Origin: Candidatus Kaiserbacteria bacterium RIFCSPHIGHO2_02_FULL_54_11b
Lineage (GTDB): Bacteria > Patescibacteriota > Minisyncoccia > Phycocordibacterales > UBA2100
NCBI GenBank assembly: GCA_001781275.1
Contig: MFLH01000041.1
Location: 1 to 7,825 of the forward strand
Direction: 5' to 3'
DNA: 7,825 bases
In this document: one piece after another, positions 1 through 5,500 of the stretch
Layout: each line of letters opens with the position of its first letter
Position numbering within the stretch: the stretch's first letter is position 1
The notes under the pieces: generated by a model
The model's database searches: none
Told to the model about the DNA's origin: nothing
Seen by the model: the letters and a program-made list of their open reading frames with translations, nothing else
Program-made: the position numbers and the translations under genes

Positions 1-486
1 AAAACGGCGCTTTCCGGCAAGATACGAGAGGTACGTGGTGGTGGTATCCAAGACCGGCAGCGTTGCGGCGATTATGAGAAGCGCGAGCGCGAGCTCGTTA
101 TTGTGATGTATCCAGTACCAGCCGCTCCCGAGGAGTGCAACCGCCGTACCGATAAGCGAAAAGAGAATGCGGGAACGAGTTGCCGAATGTATCACGTGCT
201 CATTCCCCTGTGCCGATGCGCGTGTTACTGCCACTGCCATACCCGGGAGAGAGAATATGGCGAACATCGCCGCCATCGAGGTGAGGTACTTGTACGTGCC
301 GTAGGTCGCCTGCGGTACCAAGTTGGCGAATGCCACGGCGAGGATGAATGCTGAAAGCGCGAATATGATTTGCCCGAGGACCAGCCAGAAGCCGCCCGAG
401 GCGAGGTAGACCATGTCGGTTTTCGTGTACCGCTCGCTCCATCGCAAGAAGCGGTACAGCCGGCCACGTACTCTCTCGTAATTCAT
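1..486 (-). CDS. Wzx-like polysaccharide/oligosaccharide flippase, N-terminal part (cut by window edge)
   Basis: This reading frame is open from ATG at 486 to the window edge: 162 codons with no stop, so the C-terminal part is missing. The product is expected to flip a lipid-linked glycan across the cytoplasmic membrane. A basic cytoplasmic start (MNYERVRGRLYRFLRW) leads to KTDMVYLASGGFWLVLGQ at 22-39, the typical entry into the first helix of Wzx/MATE-like flippases. Further hydrophobic segments lie near 68-88, 105-122 and 130-150. Full-length relatives have about 400-500 residues and 12-14 helices. The start is supported by AGGA at 497-494, seven bases before the ATG. The gap after the upstream glycosyltransferase stop is only 4 bases, so the two are almost certainly co-transcribed and translationally coupled. 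The family assignment rests on hydrophobicity pattern and context; the substrate cannot be read from the sequence. Confidence 0.78.
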   Translation of the reverse strand, partial: MNYERVRGRLYRFLRWSERYTKTDMVYLASGGFWLVLGQIIFALSAFILAVAFANLVPQATYGTYKYLTSMAAMFAIFSLPGMAVAVTRASAQGNEHVIHSATRSRILFSLIGTAVALLGSGWYWIHHNNELALALLIIAATLPVLDTTTTYLSYLAGKRRF

Positions 487-490
487 AGCG

Positions 491-1783
491 TCATCCTAAC
501 TGGCCGTTCAGGACGTGTCGAACGCGCTGAATACAATATGTCCCGCCGACGGCAGCGAGTGCGAGAATAATAGGATCGACGGGGAGCCGGTAGCGAGGGT
601 TGGTGCCGAAGGCCGCGATGGTGCTCGTGAGTGCAAAGTATGCAATGAGGAGGATGATGAGAATCGCGAGCTGCGACCGCTGCTTCAGGAGGTACACGAG
701 GGCGCCGATGAATGCGGCAATAGTTATTGCTATCCATACGAGTCTCGCCGGAATGAGAAGCCACAAGAAGTTGGCCGGCTCGTACCCTGTTATCACAAGG
801 AGTGTGTACACACCGTCGTTCGTAAAGAAGGTAAAGAGCGACTTGACTGCAACGAATGCGGTAGCAATCGGGTGCATGAATATAACTTCGAGCGCTTTTG
901 CAACGTATTCGTCACCATTTTTGGGTGTAATTACGTTACTGGTGCGTTCTCCATAGGTTGAGAACGTTGTAAACTCGGTTGCGAACTCACTCCCGCGCGC
1001 GACGGAGAGCACGGCAGGAGCGAAGTTGGTATACAGGACATAGGGCCCCTGCGAGCTTAGTCCGGTCGCGCCAAATTCGCTGTAGTTTCGCGCTATCCAC
1101 GGCGTAAGGATCACGGCAATGATAGCGAGATAGACGGCAACATGCGCAACACCGCGCCGCCAGTCCTGCGCGCCAAATCGCCACACAATGAAGGGTACAA
1201 GGAGAAGCGGGATATATTGCGCCGTCGGCCTGACGAGTATGGCAAGCCCGAGGACAGCGGCGCTTGTTACAAGCATAGTCCAGCGCGGTTGCTCAAGATA
1301 ACGGAATATGAGAAGTGTCCACGCAAAAAAGAGAACGAGAAAGAGCGTATCAGTGTAGAACTGAAAAGAGAGGAGCGCGAGCGTCGGATCGAGTGCAAGG
1401 ATTATTCCGAGAGCGATGCCGATGCGCGCGGAATTCGTGATGCGTCGCGCAATATGCATCCCTAATACCGGTATCGCGCTTGCAAGCAAGATCTGGACGA
1501 TCGCCGCCCCGGCAATTCCGACGGTTCCGAGCAATCCGGCAAGGAGATAGATGTAACCTGGTGTGCGCAGGGCATTGGGTGCATAGGGCGATGTGGTCGC
1601 CATGGAGAACCCGTTGCCCGCGAGCACGTTGGTCGCGATTTCAAAGTAGCCGTCGTCGGCGCGGACGGTATCGATGACGCTGCCGTCGTTTACCTGCATG
1701 ACCACGAGGAAGAGTATCGTATGCACGCAGAGTGCGAGAAGTGCCAATGTGATTTCCCACCGGTATGTGCGGAGATATGTCAT
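491..1783 (-). CDS. GT39/PMT-type membrane glycosyltransferase (GT-C fold), 430 aa
   Basis: The product is a polytopic membrane enzyme, about ten helices by hydrophobicity, expected to transfer a sugar from a polyprenyl-phosphate donor to a glycan or protein on the outer face of the membrane. The first helix (about 9-29) is followed by an outer loop with the family hallmarks: ADDGYF around D43-D44, LAGNGF, and RTPGY at 72-76. Near the C-terminus RYRLPVDP (397-404) matches the conserved RYxxP motif before the last helix of PMT_2/ArnT-like proteins. The acidic pair D43/D44 is the likely catalytic site. An upstream ATG at 1885 is open, but its extra 34 residues are charged and lie wholly over the GtrA gene. 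The ATG at 1783 overlaps the GtrA stop as ATGA and puts the first helix near the N-terminus, so I chose it. Acceptor and sugar are unknown. The flippase gene follows after 4 bases. Confidence 0.85.
   Translation of the reverse strand: MTYLRTYRWEITLALLALCVHTILFLVVMQVNDGSVIDTVRADDGYFEIATNVLAGNGFSMATTSPYAPNALRTPGYIYLLAGLLGTVGIAGAAIVQILLASAIPVLGMHIARRITNSARIGIALGIILALDPTLALLSFQFYTDTLFLVLFFAWTLLIFRYLEQPRWTMLVTSAAVLGLAILVRPTAQYIPLLLVPFIVWRFGAQDWRRGVAHVAVYLAIIAVILTPWIARNYSEFGATGLSSQGPYVLYTNFAPAVLSVARGSEFATEFTTFSTYGERTSNVITPKNGDEYVAKALEVIFMHPIATAFVAVKSLFTFFTNDGVYTLLVITGYEPANFLWLLIPARLVWIAITIAAFIGALVYLLKQRSQLAILIILLIAYFALTSTIAAFGTNPRYRLPVDPIILALAAVGGTYCIQRVRHVLNGQLG
494..497 (-). promoter_or_regulatory. 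Shine-Dalgarno site (AGGA) of the flippase gene
   Basis: AGGA on the minus strand sits directly before the TGA of the preceding gene and seven bases before the flippase ATG at 486. It supports that start. It is the only conventional Shine-Dalgarno spacing I see in the window, and it belongs to an internal operon gene, unlike the promoter-proximal genes, which have none. Confidence 0.5.
1780..1783 (-). promoter_or_regulatory. ATGA stop/start overlap coupling GtrA to the glycosyltransferase
   Basis: The glycosyltransferase ATG (1783-1781) shares bases with the GtrA TGA (1782-1780). The 19 bases before it are C-rich and contain no Shine-Dalgarno core, so initiation probably relies on ribosomes finishing GtrA (termination-reinitiation). 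This also fixes the glycosyltransferase start. Confidence 0.7.
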
Positions 1784-2226
1784 GCCGGGGGAGAGATCCG
1801 GTCGCGAAACACAAAGTGCCGGTATGCGAAGTATCCCGTCACTGCAATGACGACTGTCGCAACGAATTGAGCGGCCAAGTACCACACACCGGCTTTTTCA
1901 ACGAGAAGGTAGACGAGGGTTGTGTTGAGAGCCAGATTTGCAAGGATGACGATGAGGTACCGGGCAAATTGCGTATGCACGTCATACAGCGGCGTATCGC
2001 GAAATGTCCAGAATTTCTGCATCGTGAAAGACACGGCAATAGACATGATGAACGCGATAACCGATGCGTACAGGTAGTACACATGGCCGAAATGCACGAG
2101 GAGGAAAAACGCGGTCAGATTGGTGGCCGCCGCGGTGCCGCCCGAAATGAGATAGCGCAAGAGCCTAAAGACTCGCGCTCCCAATAGGGCTTCAGCCCAA
2201 TCATGGAGCGCGGCCAGCTGTGTCAT
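1780..2226 (-). CDS. GtrA family four-helix membrane protein, 148 aa
   Basis: GtrA-family proteins are small four-helix membrane proteins thought to move polyprenyl-phosphate-linked sugars across the cytoplasmic membrane for GT-C enzymes. The features seen are a short amphipathic N-terminus, RYLISGGTAAATN at 24-36 leading into helix 1, helix 2 around 50-68, the signature QKFWTFR at 70-76, helices 3 and 4 around 88-108 and 115-134, and a closing YRHFVF at 135-140. This is the expected order and length (about 120-150 residues). An ATG 51 codons upstream is open, but that extension crosses the divergent promoter and antisense coding sequence, so the start is ATG at 2226. No Shine-Dalgarno site precedes it; a -10 box ends seven bases upstream. 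GtrA genes often neighbour a GT2 polyprenyl-phosphate sugar synthase, but none is in the window; here the partner is the GT39-type enzyme it overlaps. Confidence 0.88.
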   Translation of the reverse strand: MTQLAALHDWAEALLGARVFRLLRYLISGGTAAATNLTAFFLLVHFGHVYYLYASVIAFIMSIAVSFTMQKFWTFRDTPLYDVHTQFARYLIVILANLALNTTLVYLLVEKAGVWYLAAQFVATVVIAVTGYFAYRHFVFRDRISPPA

Positions 2227-2233
2227 GGTGGAC

Positions 2234-2250
2234 AGTATACGCGGTATACT
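2234..2250. repeat. 17-base inverted repeat AGTATAC-GCG-GTATACT in the divergent promoter
   Basis: Two perfect 7-base arms flank a 3-base centre. Each arm contains a TATACT -10 box, one per strand, so the symmetry can arise from back-to-back promoters. It could equally be an operator for a dimeric regulator controlling both directions. The sequence alone does not separate these. Confidence 0.6.
2245..2250 (+). promoter_or_regulatory. -10 box of the divergent plus-strand glycosyltransferase gene
   Basis: TATACT ends seven bases before the ATG at 2258, which predicts a start site at 2257-2258. No convincing -35 box lies 16-18 bases upstream, and there is no TGn extension. The promoter would therefore give a leaderless mRNA or need an activator. 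Confidence 0.5.
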
Positions 2251-2257
2251 CGTGTTT

Positions 2258-3877
2258 ATGAAGACGTGGGTAATGAAAAAAATGCGCCACATAACGGGGG
2301 AGGACGCGGCCGTCTTGGCTTTTGGGGCAAGTTTTCTTATCGGCGTATGGTATGCGCTCCCCATGGTCAATACGATCACCGACGTATGGGCGTTTGGAGG
2401 TGGAGTATTGCGCGCGATGGAGGCGCATACACTTCTGCCAGGGTCTGGTGTCGACTACGGGACACTTTCGTTCTATCAGAATTATCTGGCCTTTGTCCTG
2501 GTGCTCGGCTTCGGCTACATACTGTCAGGCTTTGATCTTGAGGCGGTGAAGACGGTACTTATCCTCAATCCATCGTACAGCCTCCTCGTGCCGCGCATCG
2601 TCTCCGCGCTCACTGCCGCCATCCTTTTATTGTTCGTCCATCGATTTCTGAAGGCCCATGTCCATTCGGTATGGTGGCGACTCGCGCTCCTCATGCTTAC
2701 CTTCGGCAGTGTACTCACGACGCTTCTCGTGCGCTCAGGTAAAATGTGGATGCTCTCGCTCTTCCTCGTTGTCGTTTCTTTTATCTACTTGTATCGCGCA
2801 GTAACGGAAGAGCGAGAGAGGGGTCAATTGGGGTGGCTGTCGTTCACTTCAGTCATAACGGCATTTCTGGCGGCGTCCAATTTCCTTTTTGCCGGCCTCT
2901 TTCTCGTCAATATTCCGATACTTCTTTTTGTATTTTGGCGCACGCCCGCAATCTGGAAGCGACTTGCGGCAATGGTTGCACTTGGCGCGGCGGTGTTCCT
3001 GGGGTTCTTTGCGTTGAATGCGGAGAATGTCGTTGAACAGGCTTCCGGATTTGTGATGCAATTTTTTGACCCCGATTCGGCAGATGCGAGCGTGCAGGCG
3101 TCGCTTACGGTATTTGAGTCGTTCATGGTGGGTGCGCGTCAAGCGGTCGAATCGTTTCCCTTGCTTCTTGCGGCACTCATACCAGTCGCGTATGCCGGCA
3201 TACGCGACAAAACACTTTTCTCACTCGCCGCTCTTTATAGCGTGCTCTATATGATTGCGGTCTCGGTTGTGTTTCGGACCGACCAAGGTCTTGCGCTCAA
3301 TATTCGGCACATCTTTCCGCTCGGCTTCTTCTTGTTGTTTCTTATCGCCGCTTTCAAACCGCCCGCGCGCTTTGTGTCGCTCTCTTTTTTACTCGTGGGA
3401 CTTGCAGTGTATGCATACACGCTTGTACTGCTATCAGTCCCCACAACGTACAATGCGGCATACGATCTTTTAGTGAGCCGCTACGGCGAAGCGGATATCC
3501 GCATCGATGAGCGCATCTTCGAGCTCACGCTTCCCATGAATAAGGCTTCGTACGCACTATTCGCGACATCATCCTGCGGATCGACATGCCAGCATGTGCA
3601 AGCGCTTCCGCGTGACATCGCCTTTCGACCACTCGTCGTGACGGGTGAAACGGATCCCGAGAGGGTCGCGGCACTCCCGCCGCCCGATCTTCTGATCGTG
3701 GAGAGCGGGATCGGGGGCTGTGCTCCGGTCATACGCTTTGGTAACAATGTGCCGGACGACGAAGTATTCGATATCGACATCAATCTCGGACGCATGCTTC
3801 TGCCGTCCTTCTACACGCTCCGTCAACTGGGAAAAAATATCTACATCTACGACGCGAAAGAGTGTCCTGGATCGTAG
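2258..3877 (+). CDS. GT-C fold membrane glycosyltransferase with cysteine-containing C-terminal outer domain, 539 aa
   Basis: The protein has roughly 11 hydrophobic helices over residues 15-392, then a soluble region of about 147 residues. The long loop after helix 1 carries TDVWAFGGG (D42) and a YGTLSFYQNY stretch (67-76). This resembles GT39/PMT-like enzymes that use polyprenyl-phosphate sugars, with D42 the likely catalytic acid. RHIFPLGF (350-357) resembles the family's late RYxxP region. The four cysteines (440, 444, 488, 536) all lie in the C-terminal domain and none in the membrane part, suggesting disulfides outside the cell. The open frame extends to an ATG at 2225, but those 11 codons overlie the divergent promoter and the GtrA start codon. 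ATG at 2258 sits just after the -10 box; ATG at 2273 is a possible alternative (534 aa). The gene is divergent from the GtrA operon and 31 bases before the methyltransferase. The sugar is unknown and GT family membership is less certain than for the other enzyme. Confidence 0.75.
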   Translation: MKTWVMKKMRHITGEDAAVLAFGASFLIGVWYALPMVNTITDVWAFGGGVLRAMEAHTLLPGSGVDYGTLSFYQNYLAFVLVLGFGYILSGFDLEAVKTVLILNPSYSLLVPRIVSALTAAILLLFVHRFLKAHVHSVWWRLALLMLTFGSVLTTLLVRSGKMWMLSLFLVVVSFIYLYRAVTEERERGQLGWLSFTSVITAFLAASNFLFAGLFLVNIPILLFVFWRTPAIWKRLAAMVALGAAVFLGFFALNAENVVEQASGFVMQFFDPDSADASVQASLTVFESFMVGARQAVESFPLLLAALIPVAYAGIRDKTLFSLAALYSVLYMIAVSVVFRTDQGLALNIRHIFPLGFFLLFLIAAFKPPARFVSLSFLLVGLAVYAYTLVLLSVPTTYNAAYDLLVSRYGEADIRIDERIFELTLPMNKASYALFATSSCGSTCQHVQALPRDIAFRPLVVTGETDPERVAALPPPDLLIVESGIGGCAPVIRFGNNVPDDEVFDIDINLGRMLLPSFYTLRQLGKNIYIYDAKECPGS

Positions 3878-3894
3878 CGTGATGGAGGATGCGT

Positions 3895-3900
3895 TATACT
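3895..3900 (+). promoter_or_regulatory. -10 box of the FkbM methyltransferase gene
   Basis: TATACT in the 31-base gap ends eight bases before the ATG at 3909, predicting transcription starting one or two bases before the start codon. The -35 region is poor. The box is identical to both boxes of the divergent promoter at 2234-2250. Confidence 0.5.
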
Positions 3901-3904
3901 CCTC

Positions 3905-3914
3905 ATGCATGCAT
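3905..3914. repeat. Perfect palindrome ATGCATGCAT over the FkbM start codon
   Basis: The ten-base self-complementary sequence includes the likely start ATG (3909-3911) and an out-of-frame ATG at 3905. Just upstream GAGGA (3885-3889) can pair with TCCTC (3900-3904). This may be chance or a small regulatory element; nothing else supports function. Confidence 0.3.
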
Positions 3915-4634
3915 CTCCTCGCTAACCTGATCGACCAGTATCTGTACTTCCTCGTACACCTCAAAGGCATGCTCACGCATCGTTTCGCGGGGATGCACTA
4001 CGGACAATGGGCGGAAGACGTGATTATCGATTCGCTGACGGCAGGGAAGCGTGCGGGAGTCTATGTCGATGTGGGCGCGTACCACCCATTCCACTACTCG
4101 AATACCTATCTGCTCTATCGTCGCGGGTGGCACGGGATCAATATCGACCCCAATCCGAGCGCTATCATGCTTTTCAACTGGCACCGGAAGCGGGACATCA
4201 ATCTCAATCTGGGCGTCAGTGACATCACCGGCGAAAAAAAGTATTACCTGTTCAACCACCAGGCATACAATAGCTTTTCGTCGGCGCATCGGGACAGTAC
4301 CTTGAAAAACCGGCATGTCCGGCAGATCGGGGAGCGCATGATTCCATGCCTGCCGCTGCGCGACATCGTGGCACAGCATCTTCCGGACGCACAGATCGAT
4401 GTCCTCAACATCGACGTCGAGGGTATGGGTATGGCTGTCCTCAAGACCGTCGATTGGGATCGGATGCGGCCGTCCGTTATCTGTATCGAGGATGATGATT
4501 TTGATGCATCGGAAGAGGGGTATGGAAGCGAAATGTACGCCTATCTTGCCGAGCGATCATATCGATTGCATGCGCGTGCCGGCGCTTCGTGCATCTATTG
4601 TTCCGCCGCCACACTCGGGTATGAAGAGCCCTAA
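3909..4634 (+). CDS. FkbM family SAM-dependent methyltransferase, 241 aa
   Basis: FkbM-type enzymes O-methylate hydroxyls of sugars or small molecules; beside glycosyltransferases the likely target is a surface glycan. The features seen are YGQWAEDVIID at 31-41, the SAM-binding motif I YVDVGAYHP at 52-60 (D54, G56), SNTYLLY and GWHGINIDPNP at 64-83 with D80 positioned to bind the SAM ribose, INLNLGV at 97-103, and motif NIDVEG at 167-172 followed by a P-x-V-I-x-I-E strand. This matches the order of a complete domain (PF05050 type). Residues 1-20 form a hydrophobic, possibly amphipathic helix that may hold the protein at the membrane. Upstream in-frame ATGs exist (3720, 3882), but the first lies inside the previous gene and the second precedes the -10 box, so 3909 is preferred. 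Where relatives usually read EGxDxxVL, this one has EGMGMAVL, an acidic residue replaced by Gly174. The fusion gene follows after 23 bases. Confidence 0.85.
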   Translation: MHLLANLIDQYLYFLVHLKGMLTHRFAGMHYGQWAEDVIIDSLTAGKRAGVYVDVGAYHPFHYSNTYLLYRRGWHGINIDPNPSAIMLFNWHRKRDINLNLGVSDITGEKKYYLFNHQAYNSFSSAHRDSTLKNRHVRQIGERMIPCLPLRDIVAQHLPDAQIDVLNIDVEGMGMAVLKTVDWDRMRPSVICIEDDDFDASEEGYGSEMYAYLAERSYRLHARAGASCIYCSAATLGYEEP

Positions 4635-4639
4635 CAGCA

Positions 4640-4648
4640 TGATAAGAT
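4640..4648 (+). promoter_or_regulatory. Extended -10 (TGATAAGAT) of the fusion gene
   Basis: TG-A-TAAGAT in the 23-base gap is an extended -10 with a 4/6 hexamer. It ends nine bases before the ATG at 4658, predicting a leader of about three bases. There is no Shine-Dalgarno site between it and the ATG. Confidence 0.4.
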
Positions 4649-4657
4649 CGTAGCGCC

Positions 4658-5479
4658 ATGAGTAGGAAACAAGGAAATTCGGAACAAAAGGAACGTTGGG
4701 TGGCCGTCTCGGGCGGTTTCGACCCGCTGCATATCGGGCACGTGCGCCTATTTCGCGAGGCCCGCAAACTCGGCGACAAGCTCGTCGTCATCATGAACAA
4801 CGACAACTGGCTTCGATCAAAAAAAGGGTTTACCTTCATGTCGCAGAAAGAGCGCGCCGAGATCATGAGACACCTCCCGTTCGTAGACCGTGTCGTCTTC
4901 ACCGATCACAAAAGAGGGGACACCGACAAGAGCGTCTCGCGCACGCTCGCAAGAGTGCGGCCCGACATCTTTGCAAATGGTGGCGATCGTGTGTCGAAAA
5001 ATGTACCGGAAGTCGCGTTGTGCAAAAAGCTCGGCATCAAGATGGTTTTCAACGTCGGGCGGGGCGGCAAAGTGCAATCATCTTCGTGGATGATCAGTAA
5101 TGCGCGGCGCCCCGCATCAAAGACTGTCCGTCCGTGGGGCGAATACTATGGTTGGGACGAGGGAGCCGGTTGGAACCTCAAGACCATCTATATCAAGCCG
5201 GAGAAACGGTTGAGCTTGCAGTATCACCATCATCGCGAAGAGTGGTGGCTTCTTGTCTCAGGAGATGCGACCGCTACGATCAAAGAGGGCAAGGAGATCC
5301 TCACCATACCACTCCGGAAAGGGGAAGTATTTCGTGTGAGAAAAGGTCAGGTCCATCGACTCTCCTCGAGAAAAGGAGGGGTCGTGGTCGAGGTCGCGTA
5401 TGGGGCATTTGATGAAGACGACATCGTACGGCTCGAAGACGACCACGGACGCGCCACGATAAAACGTCGGCGCCGATGA
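4658..5479 (+). CDS. Nucleotidyltransferase (cytidylyltransferase-like) fused to a mannose-6-phosphate-isomerase type II cupin, 273 aa
   Basis: Two domains are visible. Residues 14-150 are a HxGH nucleotidyltransferase: GGFDPLHIGH at 19-28 (H25, H28), LGDKLVVIMNND at 38-49, the QKERAEIM helix at 63-70, RPDIFANGGD at 101-110 and VQSSSWMI at 139-146 in place of the usual STTxII. This resembles the C-terminal domain of HldE/RfaE and TagD, which join a sugar or polyol phosphate to AMP or CMP. Residues 157-262 are a cupin like type II phosphomannose isomerase: RPWGEY at 158-163, SLQYHHHREEWW at 186-197, VSGDA and GQVHRL at 230-235. The expected metal ligands H190, H192, E195 and H233 are all present; the His usual after the Glu is Trp196. 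The tail ends in KRRRR. The cupin could isomerise or epimerise the sugar whose nucleotide form the first domain makes, but the substrate is unknown. There is no GDP-mannose pyrophosphorylase domain. Confidence 0.82.
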   Translation: MSRKQGNSEQKERWVAVSGGFDPLHIGHVRLFREARKLGDKLVVIMNNDNWLRSKKGFTFMSQKERAEIMRHLPFVDRVVFTDHKRGDTDKSVSRTLARVRPDIFANGGDRVSKNVPEVALCKKLGIKMVFNVGRGGKVQSSSWMISNARRPASKTVRPWGEYYGWDEGAGWNLKTIYIKPEKRLSLQYHHHREEWWLLVSGDATATIKEGKEILTIPLRKGEVFRVRKGQVHRLSSRKGGVVVEVAYGAFDEDDIVRLEDDHGRATIKRRRR

Positions 5480-5485
5480 TATAAT
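5477..5485 (+). promoter_or_regulatory. Extended -10 promoter (TGATATAAT) of the Wzy-like gene
   Basis: TG-A-TATAAT is a perfect extended -10 element; its TGA is the stop codon of the preceding gene. The predicted start is around 5491-5492, leaving a leader of about 9-10 bases without a Shine-Dalgarno site. No clear -35 box lies 16-18 bases upstream, as expected for an extended -10 promoter. Confidence 0.6.
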
Positions 5486-5500
5486 GCACCACCGTCATCC

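Larger units (their letters stand above)
2234..2262 (-). promoter_or_regulatory. Promoter of the GtrA-glycosyltransferase-flippase operon
   Basis: Reading the minus strand, TATACT at 2239-2234 is a 5/6 match to the -10 consensus. TTCATA at 2262-2257 is a 4/6 match to the -35 consensus with a 17-base spacer. The normal start distance predicts transcription beginning at 2227-2226, on the A of the GtrA ATG, so the transcript would be leaderless. The -35 box overlaps the start codon of the divergent gene. Confidence 0.55.

Noticed and set aside
515..961. 148-codon plus-strand frame with many Cys and Glu, opposite the minus-strand glycosyltransferase
   Set aside because: The Cys spacing does not form a repeated zinc-finger pattern, and the opposite strand encodes the conserved RYRLPVDP region.
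1784..1885. 34-codon upstream extension of the minus-strand glycosyltransferase
   Set aside because: It lies entirely over the GtrA coding region, is rich in Cys, Arg and Ser, and pushes the first helix away from the N-terminus.
2225..2257. Eleven-codon N-terminal extension of the plus-strand glycosyltransferase, starting at 2225
   Set aside because: It would overlap the GtrA start codon and run through both -10 boxes, and it adds no helix or motif; the ATG at 2258 fits the promoter better.
2227..2379. 51-codon upstream extension of the GtrA gene
   Set aside because: It crosses the divergent promoter and antisense coding sequence of the other glycosyltransferase. The family length is met without it.
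3720..3908. 63-codon upstream extension of the FkbM gene
   Set aside because: It lies mostly inside the preceding glycosyltransferase in another frame, and its composition is unlike the FkbM N-terminus.
3569..4379. Long antisense frames over the glycosyltransferase/FkbM junction
   Set aside because: Their low-complexity Val/Asp/Ile composition mirrors sense codons. There is no promoter or start support, and the sense genes have conserved motifs.
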